A stretch of DNA of 64,000 nt from JAFGDI01 sp963662515 (GCA_963662515.1 OY759675.1:1426001-1490000), one strand, 5' to 3'; shown: positions 10,081 to 19,310, counted from the first letter of the stretch. The notes: a model not told the origin generated them from the letters alone. Program-made: numbers and translations.

Positions 10081-11592
10081 TTGTATCTGATTGAGCTAAA
10101 ACAAGTTAAACAGGCGATAGAGTCAGGAGATCTGGCTTGTGCCGCTCGCATCCTTGGCGATGAGTATCTGCGCAGTCATAAAGATGGAGCAGTTCTTGTC
10201 GTAAAGCTGGTAGATGCACTTGTTGACAGGGCACAGGCAGCGGTTGATGCCGGAGATCTGGCGGCGGCTGGCTCTGATGTCGCACTGGCCCTTGGTATAA
10301 GCGGCGGTAATAGCCGGGCTGTGGCCCTTAAGGCTCAGATCAGCCATATCAAAGCTCAACAGGAACAGGCCAGATTAATGCAGCATGATAATATCGCCCG
10401 AGCTGGTGAACTGATGGCCAAAGGGCAGCTTACTGTCTCTCTGGAAATGCTTAATGGTTCTGAAAAGACACCTGCCGGCGAATTATTGCGTCAGCAGGCC
10501 CATCAGCATCGACTGGAGCGAGAGAATAATGCTGCCCATCTGCAAAAGGCTGTATCGGCCCAGGATATCGATCATTGTCTGGTAATAACGGCGAGGCTTT
10601 CTGCCAGTGAGCTTAATGCCAGCGAATATACTGAGCTGCTGCGTCAGCTTCGACAGATGATCGCCGCTCGACTAAAGTCTGATTTTTCCGTGGGGAAATT
10701 GGCCGGTTTTGCTCTGCTGTTAGATCGCTCGGCTCATATTATTGGTCAGATGGTGGAATTTGCCCATTGGCAGGATGTTTTAGCACGCTATCGTAAAGCC
10801 TCTGTTCTGCTCACCCGGCATGATTATCGGAGTGCATTAGCCCAGCTTAAGCCAGTTACTACTGCTGTTGCTGATTGCAAATGGCTGGATCTGGCCTTAC
10901 AGTCATTAACGCAGATGGCTGCCTTGCAGGATGAACTTAGTTGCCTGTTGCCTGAAATTCAACCGATCAGTCCGTTTTCCGCCGTTTGTCAGCATGATAT
11001 ACCTGCCGGCAGGGTCAAACCTACTGATAAGGTTGCGGTTAAAGCGGCTGAAAGTCATGTTCGGAAAATAATTATCGATGGGGTCGGTTCTTACCTCCTT
11101 TTCCTTACAGATAAGATAGTTCTGGGGCCGGTAAGTTCTGGTCAGCCTTGTGATATTGCTGTTGTTGCCGCCGCTGATATGCCAATCATTGAACTATATC
11201 GGCAGGATGGCGATTATTTTGCCTGCTGTCAGAATGGTTCTGTTGAAGTTAATGGCCGCTCACGCAAGGAGCATCTACTGGGGCATGCCGACAAAATTGC
11301 TATAACAAGGCAGGGCAGTGTGAAATATCTGCGGGCAAATCCTGCCAGTGCTACCGCGGTGTTTGACCTTAAATCGCTCAGATTGCCTGATTCAGATATT
11401 TCAGCGGCGATCATGGCAGGAAGTGAAGTTATCTTGGGGCCGGGCAGTGGTGCTCATATCCGCTGCCGGAACCTTGAATCTGATCTGATCTTGAAACTGG
11501 ATAAAGCCGGAAGAGTGACCTGTGAGGGAGTAACTATAAATCCGGGCGAATTGTTTACTCAAACTGGAATCAGTATGATGATAGAAGCGTAG
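10081..11592 (+). CDS. TPR-like / FHA-like domain protein next to a Ser/Thr kinase
   Basis: 503 aa. The start is a TTG with GGAG (10070-10073) 7 nt upstream; no ATG is better placed. The N-terminal ~320 residues are helical, Ala/Leu-rich and repeat-like ('AIESGDLACAARILGDEYL', 'AVDAGDLAAAGSDVALALG'), resembling degenerate TPR units. The C-terminal ~170 residues have two glycine-rich beta segments, 'KIVLGPVSSGQPCDIAVV' with 'VEVNGRS' and 'HADKIAI', and later 'EVILGPGSGAHIRCRN' ending near 'VTINPGEL'. The spacing and the 'NGR'/'HADKI' motifs are those of FHA-type phosphothreonine-binding folds. The kinase gene starts within ~40 nt downstream, which supports a role as kinase partner or readout. 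The FHA assignment rests on motif layout, not on a search. Confidence 0.65.
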   Translation: MYLIELKQVKQAIESGDLACAARILGDEYLRSHKDGAVLVVKLVDALVDRAQAAVDAGDLAAAGSDVALALGISGGNSRAVALKAQISHIKAQQEQARLMQHDNIARAGELMAKGQLTVSLEMLNGSEKTPAGELLRQQAHQHRLERENNAAHLQKAVSAQDIDHCLVITARLSASELNASEYTELLRQLRQMIAARLKSDFSVGKLAGFALLLDRSAHIIGQMVEFAHWQDVLARYRKASVLLTRHDYRSALAQLKPVTTAVADCKWLDLALQSLTQMAALQDELSCLLPEIQPISPFSAVCQHDIPAGRVKPTDKVAVKAAESHVRKIIIDGVGSYLLFLTDKIVLGPVSSGQPCDIAVVAAADMPIIELYRQDGDYFACCQNGSVEVNGRSRKEHLLGHADKIAITRQGSVKYLRANPASATAVFDLKSLRLPDSDISAAIMAGSEVILGPGSGAHIRCRNLESDLILKLDKAGRVTCEGVTINPGELFTQTGISMMIEA

Positions 11593-11628
11593 AGATGTGT
11601 GAGAATGCATCTCAATAACAGGACAACC

Positions 11629-14600
11629 ATGGAAGAATATTTCTACAAACAGGGAGACCGGCCACTGGATGGCTATACGATCAAACGGGCAGCCGGTCGG
11701 GGTGGTTTTGGCGAGGTCTATTATGCTATCAGTGATGCCGGACGAGAGGTGGCCCTTAAGGCGGTGCATAATTACGAGAGCATTGAGCTGCGCGGCATTA
11801 CTCAGTGTATGAACCTGAAAAGCCCGCATCTGGTGAGTATTTTCGATGTCCGGCATAACAGCTATAACAAGCCCTTTGTTGTCATGGAATATGTCTCTGG
11901 CCCATCTTTGCGTGAGATCATGGATGAGTCACCCAGTGGTATCGGTGAGCAGAAGGCCGCCTTCTTCCTCCGTGAAATAGCCAAAGGACTCAGTTATCTG
12001 CACGATTGCGGCATTGTCCATCGTGACCTCAAGCCGGCTAATATCTTCTACGAAAATGGCTATGTCAAGATCGGCGATTACGGTCTGAGCAAAGCTGTTA
12101 AGCAGGGCTATAACAGTAACCAGACCATCACCGTCGGTACGGTTCACTATATGGCTCCGGAAATTGGCGCTGGTAACTACGATTATTCGATAGATATTTA
12201 CGCGCTGGGTTGCATGCTCTATGAAATGCTCACCGGCTCAGTGCCTTATTTCGGCAGTTCGCCCGGTGAGATACTCATGAAGCACCTGGCTTCTGAGCCG
12301 GACCTGTCGGGCATAAACGAAACTTTTGCCCGTATCATTCGCAAAGCCCTGGCCAAAAAACCCCAGGAGCGTTATCAGAGCGTGCGGGAGATGATCGAAG
12401 ATGCCTTTGGTAACGAATATATACAGAACAGCATCAGTGCCTTCCGTCCTGAAGACCTTTCGGTAATCTCCGCTCAGGTCGCCCGCAAAGTAGAAATAGC
12501 CAATGAGAAAAAAAACGCTGATGCTGCCCAGCCAACTCCGGCTGCTGGTGACAAAGTCAGGGCTGATATTCCGCAATATCAGCCGCTGCCCGCTCAGTCG
12601 CTGCCCCAGTTCAAGCCAACGCCCCGGCAGCTATACCGGGCCAGAGTGAAGCATTATGACAAGCTGGGATTATTTGCCCGGCTGGGTGCTGCTTTGCTGC
12701 CTTTAATGTTAACTTCGATATTATTTGTTTTCCTGATGAACAGATACCATTATCAGCCGGTAACTGTGTTCCGGGCGGCTCTGTTTTTGTTTCTGACCCA
12801 GGTATTTGGCTGGCTGGGTCTGCAACTGGCTGATATGCTGATAAAAAATGTGGAAGATCGCGGGGTAACCGGATTAACTCGCGGTATTTTGGCGGCGGCT
12901 TTTTCCTGTCTGCCTATGTTGCCCTTTTACCTTAACAGCGGGTTTGATCCCCTGTTAGGTGCCACCCGGGGATTGCCCAGTCTGGCCTTGTTGGTGCTGG
13001 CCTGGTGTGAGAAGTATGACTGGCTTTCTCCGTTGCGTTCAAGAAGGATAAATATTCGACAGGCATTGTCGGCGGTTGCCGGGCTGTTTGCCCTGTCATT
13101 TGTTTTTCGTGCCCTTGTCCATATCAATATTGAGGGCCCGGTGCTCATATTTGCTTCGCTGCTGCTGGCCGGAGTGCTGCTGTCAGCTCAGATTTTTGCT
13201 CCGTTCATTGAACCGGCAGATCGACAGGGCTTCACTCAAGATAAGCATGACTACTGCAAGCCTCGTGCTGCCAGCCGCTATGCAGATGGTATTCGCCGCC
13301 AGCCCGAATGGCTGGTACATGTCTGGCGCAGTCTCGCCGGGCTGTTCGTTATGGTGATGATCCTGCTGTTTATTGTAGCAGGTAATTCTCAGGGCAGTGA
13401 TTGTGATGTGGCGCTGAGCTTTGCCTGGACTTGTCTGCTGCCGCTGGGCTGGTCGCTTCGCTATATCAGCATTAACCGGCATTACCGCAGTGTGCCTGCC
13501 AATCTCATTAAGCCGCTGCTGCTGATGCTCTCGCTGTATTTAATAGTTGCTGCTGGTTTTTCGGCTGTTTCCACCGGTCAGGGCGATTTCTTTGTACTTA
13601 TCGTGCCGGGTTTGATCGTGTTCTGGCTGGTATTGTGTATTCCGGTAGTGGCCTGGGAAAAGCTGGCTGATACCATGGGCTTCAGTGCTGCGGTGGCCCG
13701 GCCTCAGGCAGTTCCGGCCAATAATGGCAGATGTCAGCCGCAGTGGCTGATCCATGTCTGGCGCTGTATGTCTGCATTCTGGGCGATGCTGCTGGTGATG
13801 CTGTTTGTAGTAGCGGTAAATACTCGTGGGCTTTCTGGAAATTATTCAGCAGACAATATCCCATTTAGTTTTGCCTGGGCCTGTCTTGTCCCGCTCATCT
13901 GGTCTTTGCGAATGACCGGCCCGCAGCGTTATTTCCGGGGTGTGGCGGCCAATCTCGTTAAGCCGCTTATCCTGATGCTCTCGCTTTATTTCACTCTGGC
14001 GGGCTGTTTTGGCCTTATGGCAACCGGTGATGATGATTTTCTCGGAGCGGTGATCCCCGGCATGATCGTGTTCTGGATAACACTGTGTATTCCCGTTGCG
14101 ACGGTGGAATATGTAAGTCAGCAGGCCGGGCAGGCATATAATACTGCCGGCGGCAAACTGAACAGCAACCTTAAATCTCCCGGCGGATCGCAGCAGAAGC
14201 GCACCTGGGCTACAATACTCTGTGCCGTGCCGCTTATCAGTCTGAGCGGCGTGGTTCTGCCCATTTGCGGACTGCACCGTTTTTATGTCGGCCGTATCGG
14301 CAGCGGCATACTCTGGCTGCTTACCGGCGGTTTATTTGGCATCGGCCAGTTAATCGATTTTATTATGATCTTATGCGGCACCTTCACCGATGTTAATGGT
14401 TTTCCCGTTACCAGCTGGGATCAGCCCGGGGGGGCGACTGTGCCAGGATATCAGAATCAAAGAAGGAATAACAATAATATGAATAATACTGTATCTGATG
14501 ATGTCAAAAACGCTGCTGTGGGAAATGACATGGCAGATGAGGTCAAAAACGCTGCTGTGGGTAATAATATGGCAGATGATGTCAAAAACGCTGTTAAAGA

Positions 14601-15276
14601 TGTGGCTGACACCGTGGGGCAGGCGGTTACCCGGGTGGGTACGGCGGTCAGTTCCGCGGTTAAAGAAGTCAAAGCCGAGGTTGAGAAAAAGGCGCACAAA
14701 GATGAATATTTCAGTCGGGGCGGCAGGCAGGTCAGGCCTGAATGGCATCCGGTGGCGGCTCTCTTGCGGCTTATCGGCCAGATCCTGCTGCTTATCGGCT
14801 TTATCCTGCTGACTCTGGCCGCTATCGATCTGCCGCACATTCTGGCCTCGGTTACGGAATTAAATCAGGAGATAACCAGGCAAACCGGCTCTGTGGCCTG
14901 GGTTGCACTGCTGGGACGACTGCTCAATATCGGCGGGGCGGTCATAACTCTGCTGGGCCTGGCCCTGCTGGCCATCGGCCGGCGGCATAAAGGTTCGCTG
15001 CACATTGTCCGGGCCGTTCTTGCCGTTATCATTACCGTTATCAGTATTTCCATCGCCGGGAACAGTCTGGATGTTGCCCGCTTTAATACGGTTCTCGCCG
15101 CCCTGAACGGCAATATTGACCCGCTGGCCGCTCTGGAACAGATGCTGGCCTGCATAAACGATCAGGGAATGCTTATTTCTCTCATAGTGGGAGTAGTCGG
15201 GACTGTTCTTATGGCCTGGCCGGCCCGGCAGATGCCAGAACCGGTGAATTACCCGGTGGCGGTGCCGGAGAGCTAA
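11629..15276 (+). CDS. transmembrane Ser/Thr protein kinase with TM2 domain and duplicated membrane blocks
   Basis: I prefer the ATG at 11629 (AGGA at 11620-11623); GTG 11599 or ATG 11605 would add up to 10 residues. Hanks-type kinase domain at about 10-265: glycine loop GRGGFGEV (23-30), Lys44 in VALK, HRDLKPAN with catalytic Asp133, DYG instead of DFG (Asp150), and YMAPE. A Pro-rich linker follows, then about 850 residues of membrane protein. Two successive ~120-residue blocks (about 558-680 and 704-828) are near copies (W-L-VHVWR...LIKPLLLMLSLY...PGLIVFW). Next comes a TM2-type domain (about 857-925, 'GLHRFYVGRIGSGILWLLTGG'), a repeated 'VKNAAVGN-MAD' linker and about four more membrane helices. 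Most planctomycete kinases have far shorter membrane parts. The kinase is likely cytosolic and the C-terminal half intramembrane. It probably forms a unit with the preceding FHA-like gene. Confidence 0.9.
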   Translation: MEEYFYKQGDRPLDGYTIKRAAGRGGFGEVYYAISDAGREVALKAVHNYESIELRGITQCMNLKSPHLVSIFDVRHNSYNKPFVVMEYVSGPSLREIMDESPSGIGEQKAAFFLREIAKGLSYLHDCGIVHRDLKPANIFYENGYVKIGDYGLSKAVKQGYNSNQTITVGTVHYMAPEIGAGNYDYSIDIYALGCMLYEMLTGSVPYFGSSPGEILMKHLASEPDLSGINETFARIIRKALAKKPQERYQSVREMIEDAFGNEYIQNSISAFRPEDLSVISAQVARKVEIANEKKNADAAQPTPAAGDKVRADIPQYQPLPAQSLPQFKPTPRQLYRARVKHYDKLGLFARLGAALLPLMLTSILFVFLMNRYHYQPVTVFRAALFLFLTQVFGWLGLQLADMLIKNVEDRGVTGLTRGILAAAFSCLPMLPFYLNSGFDPLLGATRGLPSLALLVLAWCEKYDWLSPLRSRRINIRQALSAVAGLFALSFVFRALVHINIEGPVLIFASLLLAGVLLSAQIFAPFIEPADRQGFTQDKHDYCKPRAASRYADGIRRQPEWLVHVWRSLAGLFVMVMILLFIVAGNSQGSDCDVALSFAWTCLLPLGWSLRYISINRHYRSVPANLIKPLLLMLSLYLIVAAGFSAVSTGQGDFFVLIVPGLIVFWLVLCIPVVAWEKLADTMGFSAAVARPQAVPANNGRCQPQWLIHVWRCMSAFWAMLLVMLFVVAVNTRGLSGNYSADNIPFSFAWACLVPLIWSLRMTGPQRYFRGVAANLVKPLILMLSLYFTLAGCFGLMATGDDDFLGAVIPGMIVFWITLCIPVATVEYVSQQAGQAYNTAGGKLNSNLKSPGGSQQKRTWATILCAVPLISLSGVVLPICGLHRFYVGRIGSGILWLLTGGLFGIGQLIDFIMILCGTFTDVNGFPVTSWDQPGGATVPGYQNQRRNNNNMNNTVSDDVKNAAVGNDMADEVKNAAVGNNMADDVKNAVKDVADTVGQAVTRVGTAVSSAVKEVKAEVEKKAHKDEYFSRGGRQVRPEWHPVAALLRLIGQILLLIGFILLTLAAIDLPHILASVTELNQEITRQTGSVAWVALLGRLLNIGGAVITLLGLALLAIGRRHKGSLHIVRAVLAVIITVISISIAGNSLDVARFNTVLAALNGNIDPLAALEQMLACINDQGMLISLIVGVVGTVLMAWPARQMPEPVNYPVAVPES

Positions 15277-15291
15277 GTCATTGCAGTATAG

Positions 15292-15572
15292 TCGCTTAGC
15301 TCCGTGACAAAGGCACTTAACTCTGTGACAAAGTCACTCGACTCCGTGACAAAGTCGCTTAACTCTGTGACAAAGTCACTCGACTCCGTGACAAAGTCGC
15401 TTGACTCCGTGACAAAGTCGCTTGACTCCGTGACAAAGTCGCTTAACTCCGTGACAAAGTCGCTTAACTCCGTGACAAAGTCGCTCGACTCCGTGACAAA
15501 GTCGCTTAACTCCGTGACAAAGTCGCTTAACTCTGTGACAAAGTCACTCGACTCTGTGACAAAGTCACCGGG
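15292..15572 (+). repeat. 21-bp tandem array A, 13 units
   Basis: Thirteen 21-bp units run from 15301, preceded by a degenerate piece from 15292. The consensus is TCCGTGACAAAGTCGCTTAAC. Each unit has a core GTGAC-AAA-GTCRC, perfect as GTGAC/GTCAC in units 2, 4, 12 and 13 and G-U pairable in RNA in most others. Units come in two haplotypes: TCC with TCG CTT, and TCT with TCA CTC GAC. The period equals two DNA helical turns and also seven codons. The array lies in the same frame as the kinase, after TAA 15274 and TAG 15289. Confidence 0.95.
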
Positions 15573-15615
15573 CTTCGGAGCAGGATTATTGAAAAACCGG
15601 GCAAAATCAGCATGA
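15304..15615 (+). CDS. possible heptad-repeat coiled-coil ORF encoded by array A (uncertain)
   Basis: Read in the kinase frame, the array encodes repeated L-(N/D)-S-V-T-K-S heptads with Leu at a and Val at d, a canonical coiled-coil register. It ends with a short tail (PGFGAGLLKNRAKSA). Among the variable sites of the array, the TCC/TCT, TCG/TCA and CTT/CTC changes are all silent in this frame and only AAC/GAC (N/D) changes the residue. That is what protein-level constraint would give. Against it, there is no ATG, no ribosome site and the first start (GTG 15304) is inside the repeat. It may be a lost C-terminal extension of the kinase, separated from it by two in-frame stops, or non-coding. 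Confidence 0.3.
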   Translation: MTKALNSVTKSLDSVTKSLNSVTKSLDSVTKSLDSVTKSLDSVTKSLNSVTKSLNSVTKSLDSVTKSLNSVTKSLNSVTKSLDSVTKSPGFGAGLLKNRAKSA

Positions 15616-15697
15616 TATGCCCTGAAAATGCGGAAAAATGCGGTGTAAGTGGTTAAATATGAGGAAAAAGTGAATTAAAATGCCATTTTACCGCTTT

Positions 15698-15907
15698 ACA
15701 ATGCCTCATTGTAAACTTACATCGTGGCATTGTAAGCTTACATCGTGGCATTGTAAACTGACATTGAGGCAATGTAAACTGACATCGTGATAATGTAAAC
15801 TGACATCGAGGCATTGCAGGCTTGCATCGAGGCAATGTAAACTGACATTGTGGCATTGCAGGCTTACATCGTGACATTGTAAGGTTACGATGAGGTAATG
15901 TAAGCGG
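15698..15907. repeat. 21-bp tandem array B, ten units, dyad-symmetric
   Basis: Ten 21-bp units with consensus ACATCGTGGCATTGTAAACTG, more diverged than array A. Two units contain perfect dyads: ACAATG-CCT-CATTGT (unit 1) and ACATTG-AGG-CAATGT (unit 4). Most others keep ACA...TGT flanks. The plus-strand frames are broken by stops in some units. The minus-strand frame is open but gives a Pro/Cys-rich non-helical repeat with many replacement differences, so coding is unlikely. The array ends ~60 nt before the ribosome site of the gene at 15978. Confidence 0.9.
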
Positions 15908-15977
15908 TATTATGCCGAGAGCAGGCCAGATAAGATACAAGCAGCAGCCGGAGCGGCTGCCAATATGAGGTAATATT

Positions 15978-17309
15978 ATGATGTATTCTGTAGGGATCAT
16001 TCCCTTGTTCATGCTGCTGCTGCTGGCGGCGGTACTGGTTTATGGTCTGGTGCGTGCCCCGAAAATGACTGTCACCGTGGTTGGCGGACTGCTGATCGCC
16101 CTTGTGCTGAGCGCGGGTATCAGGCTGATTCTGCACCGGCAGGGGATATCGCTTTCAGGTGGGCTTATGTCAACGAGCATAAAGATCACTGACCCGGTGA
16201 GCAGCACCTCATCCGTGCCTGCCCCCGCTCCAGCGGCTGAGCCTGAGGCTGTGCCGCATATCTGGCAGGAGAAACTGGAACTGGAATTGCGGCCGGATAA
16301 ATACTCATCGGCGGTTAATGCCCTCAATGCGGCGATGAAAGATATGGCCGGTCATGAATATCTCAATCCGCAGGTATCGGCCGCCGCTCAGGCCGCCGCT
16401 GATTCACCTGCTGCCGCTATGCTCATGCACCCGGAGAAGCAGCTGTATATCTGCGCTGAGATGCCGGGGCGATTTACGCTGCAGGAGCTGCAAAATGCAG
16501 TTGAGATATTCAAGGCCGCCCATCGCGGTGCAGTGCGGCTGGCTGTTTCGGTGGCAGGCCAGGATAAGCTGGCAGAATTAGCCGCACTTGACCCTCAGCC
16601 TTTTGTCATCAGGATCGCTTGTGAGTCTGATACCATCACTAAAGCATATGCTCTGCATAAGTCTCAAAGCAGTAATGTGGAAATTATGGGATCTGGCAGT
16701 GTTGCCATAGAAAATGGCCGGATCAGTCTGAGATTTTCCGGTCCGCAGGGAGAAGAATACCTCGATACCCGGCAATATTCGCAGGCCGACTGGATGAACG
16801 ATCTGCCGGGCTATACCCGGAATATGAGTGCTGCGAGTGTGGTAGTTACCGGTGCTTCGGAGCCTGCCTGCCCCAGTGCGGAAATCGCCCGCAGTCAGGC
16901 AGTGGCGGCTTTGGCGGCCAACTTTAATAATGCTCTGGCCCAGGGTGAGCTGCTTACTGCCGCAGTTGTTCAGGAAAACGAGCTTATGCGTGATATTTTC
17001 ATTCAGCAGCTCTCTACCAGTCAGGGCATCGTCTGGCGGGCCAGAGCTCTGGGAGTAGCTGATATCTCGAAACTGCGGCTTATCAGTGAGACAGCCAGAG
17101 ATATCTTCCAGCAGAGCCAGATACAAAGGCAGGTGCATGAAAAAGAAAGCCTGCTCCAGATTTTAACCAGCTTATTTTATATTCTGCTGGGTATAACCGG
17201 TACATGGTTCCTTGCCGATTATGTTACCAGAGGTTATTATCGTGGACGGATCATTATCGCTCTGCTATTATTGCTGATAGTTCTGGTAGCAGTGTTATGC
17301 CAAGGCTGA
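15978..17309 (+). CDS. membrane protein of unknown function, four predicted membrane helices
   Basis: 443 aa. ATG at 15978 with GAGG 7 nt upstream (ATG 15981 is also possible). Two membrane helices at the N-terminus (about residues 4-24 and 32-52), a Pro/Ala-rich linker (about 70-90), a ~300-residue soluble region rich in Ala and Gln, and two C-terminal helices (about 398-416 and 424-441). The soluble part has no recognised motif. It contains 'MHPEKQLYICAEMPG' and a mixed alpha/beta stretch 'VRLAVSVAGQDKLAEL'. It follows the kinase block on the same strand and could be part of that envelope signalling unit, but the repeat arrays separate them. I do not recognise a family. Confidence 0.7.
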   Translation: MMYSVGIIPLFMLLLLAAVLVYGLVRAPKMTVTVVGGLLIALVLSAGIRLILHRQGISLSGGLMSTSIKITDPVSSTSSVPAPAPAAEPEAVPHIWQEKLELELRPDKYSSAVNALNAAMKDMAGHEYLNPQVSAAAQAAADSPAAAMLMHPEKQLYICAEMPGRFTLQELQNAVEIFKAAHRGAVRLAVSVAGQDKLAELAALDPQPFVIRIACESDTITKAYALHKSQSSNVEIMGSGSVAIENGRISLRFSGPQGEEYLDTRQYSQADWMNDLPGYTRNMSAASVVVTGASEPACPSAEIARSQAVAALAANFNNALAQGELLTAAVVQENELMRDIFIQQLSTSQGIVWRARALGVADISKLRLISETARDIFQQSQIQRQVHEKESLLQILTSLFYILLGITGTWFLADYVTRGYYRGRIIIALLLLLIVLVAVLCQG

Positions 17310-17375
17310 GCGGCCTGTGTTGGTCAGAGCCTTTGCAGGCAACTAAGCCCCGGTTGATCCGGCAGAGGTATTGAG

Positions 17376-19310
17376 ATGAATAAATTCCAGAGAGTTTATC
17401 TTTCCATTCTGATAGTTGGTTTTTTATGCTGCTTTCAGCTGGCAGCCCGGGGGCAATCATCTCCTTATGGCGTCTGTGCCCATATTTCACGCAGCAGTGA
17501 TCACCATCTGGCATTGGCCCAATGTCAACTGGTTCAGCAGGGCAATATGGCCTGGGTGCGAACCGACTTTGACTGGACTACGGTTGAGCCGGCCCCGGGG
17601 CAGTGGGATTTTTCTTATATTGATGAAACTCTGGCCCAGGCTCAGGCTCAGGGCGTTAATATCCTGCCGATACTCTGTTATGATGTTCCCTGGTCACGAC
17701 CGGCATATAAACACATGGATAAATGGCTTGAATATGTTAAACGCACTGTCAGCCGTTATAAAGACTCACTGGGTTATTGGGAAGTATGGAATGAGCAGAA
17801 TCTTGAAGGATTCTGGCAGGATAAGCCCAGACCTGAGGATTATGCCGAATTGCTTAAACAAACCTATAAGCTGATCAAGGAAATAGATCCGGATCTGCAG
17901 GTAGTTATTGGCGGTCTGGCCGGTGTGCCGTTGGATTATATTGAAGGTGTCTATAAAGCCGGCGCTAAGGATTATTTTGATATTATGGCCGTTCATCCTT
18001 ATCGTTACCCCGGTACCCCCGAAGGGACGGGCATTACTGCCGAAATTGCCAGACTCAAAGCTCTCATGGCAAAATATGATGATGGTGAAAAGAGCGTATG
18101 GATCACTGAGATCGGCTGGCCAACGCATATCGGCCGGAGCTCGCTTTCGCCGGGTATTATCAGCTCTGGCCTGCAGGCGGCCCGGCCCGGTAAACAAAGC
18201 TGGAAATTAGCGATCATTTCCGAGCCGGGTTTCCCTGTCTCTTCGCAAATGTCACCTGAACAATTGGCAGAGATAATGCCCGGCTTTGCTCTGAGGGTTG
18301 AGCAGCTAAACTTTGCCGAATTTCAGACTATTTCCGCTCAGGACTATGATGCAGTTATAATGCCTGCCTCTGAGGCCCTGGCTGTTGAGCTGTTTGAGCC
18401 AATGGAAAGATTTATCGCCGCCGGCGGCATAGTTATCTTTTTGCAGGGGCTGCCTATGTATTATGCCGCTGAGCAACTGCCTGAGGGCAACTGGCATAAC
18501 AATCCCGCTGATAGCAGTTGGCATAACCGACTGCATTTCAGTTGGGAAGCATTCTGGACCAGAGCGGGAGTGCCCGATGAATGTTCCGAATTGCTCATCG
18601 AACCTCAATATGCAGATAGTATCAAGCTCAGTGAGCATGATCCGCGGGCCAGTCGATTCCTTACTTCAGACCGGTTACAACAGGACGATAAATTCATTCC
18701 GCTTATTCAGGCTCGTAAGGGCGATTATACCGGTACGGTGGCCGGTGTATATCTCTTTGACAGTGAGCTTAAAGGTGCTCTGATCGTCTCTTGCTTTATG
18801 GGGTTTCACAATGGTGTGTCTCTGGAGCAACAGGCTCTTATGCTGCCCCGTGCCTGTATGTTGGCTCGTAATGCTGGTATTGATCGTATAATATGGTATA
18901 ATTTGCGGGCTAATGAAAACGACCCGTACTATAACGAAGATAATTTCGGTATTGTTCATAAGGACCTCAGTCCCAAGCCGGCTTATATCGCCATGAAAAC
19001 CCTTGCCGGTCTGGATATTGCCAATAGTGTTTATTCTGGCGGAGGCATAGCTCAGGGCGATATTTATCGTATTTCCTGGCAGAGACCAGATGAGAAAAAG
19101 GTTTTTGCCTTCTGGACTACAGGTAAGTCACGCAAGGTGAAATTGTCAGGTTGTAGCGTGGTTGAATCTGTAATAGATAATATGGGTAAGGTTGTCTCAA
19201 GTGATTGCAAGGCAGAATTATCCGAACTGGAGATCTCGCCAGCTCCTCTTTATATTATTGGAGCTGGTAATATTGAGTTGATTGGTGACTATGGTGATAA
19301 AGAGGATTAA
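17376..19310 (+). CDS. secreted clan-A glycoside hydrolase (GH39/GH5-like)
   Basis: 644 aa. ATG 17376 with AGAGG 7 nt upstream. An N-terminal signal peptide (about 1-28, with a Leu/Phe/Cys core) directs export. Residues ~35-260 form a (beta/alpha)8 barrel: 'VRTDFDWTTVEPAPGQWDF', the acid/base motif WNEQN with Glu140, 'AVHPYRYP', and the nucleophile motif TEIGWPT with Glu245. This WNE + TEIGW pair is typical of retaining clan-A enzymes such as GH39 beta-xylosidases and related GH5/GH-A members, so the exact substrate is open. Residues ~270-420 look like an alpha/beta accessory domain, and the C-terminus is beta-rich. The next gene starts directly after the stop. Confidence 0.85.
   Translation: MNKFQRVYLSILIVGFLCCFQLAARGQSSPYGVCAHISRSSDHHLALAQCQLVQQGNMAWVRTDFDWTTVEPAPGQWDFSYIDETLAQAQAQGVNILPILCYDVPWSRPAYKHMDKWLEYVKRTVSRYKDSLGYWEVWNEQNLEGFWQDKPRPEDYAELLKQTYKLIKEIDPDLQVVIGGLAGVPLDYIEGVYKAGAKDYFDIMAVHPYRYPGTPEGTGITAEIARLKALMAKYDDGEKSVWITEIGWPTHIGRSSLSPGIISSGLQAARPGKQSWKLAIISEPGFPVSSQMSPEQLAEIMPGFALRVEQLNFAEFQTISAQDYDAVIMPASEALAVELFEPMERFIAAGGIVIFLQGLPMYYAAEQLPEGNWHNNPADSSWHNRLHFSWEAFWTRAGVPDECSELLIEPQYADSIKLSEHDPRASRFLTSDRLQQDDKFIPLIQARKGDYTGTVAGVYLFDSELKGALIVSCFMGFHNGVSLEQQALMLPRACMLARNAGIDRIIWYNLRANENDPYYNEDNFGIVHKDLSPKPAYIAMKTLAGLDIANSVYSGGGIAQGDIYRISWQRPDEKKVFAFWTTGKSRKVKLSGCSVVESVIDNMGKVVSSDCKAELSELEISPAPLYIIGAGNIELIGDYGDKED

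Larger units (their letters stand above)
15277..15977. other. 700-nt spacer holding two distinct 21-bp tandem arrays
   Basis: The gap between the kinase and the next membrane-protein gene is almost wholly filled by two arrays described separately (15292-15572 and 15698-15907), plus ~125 nt between them and the ribosome site GAGG (15967-15970) of the downstream gene. Confidence 0.85.

Noticed and set aside
15292..15907. Arrays A and B as a CRISPR array
   Set aside because: Units are directly adjacent with no spacers and there are no cas genes.
15653..16012. 119-codon minus-strand frame over array B
   Set aside because: It is open only because the unit is 21 bp. The product is Pro/Cys-rich, with many replacement differences, and runs into the next gene's start.
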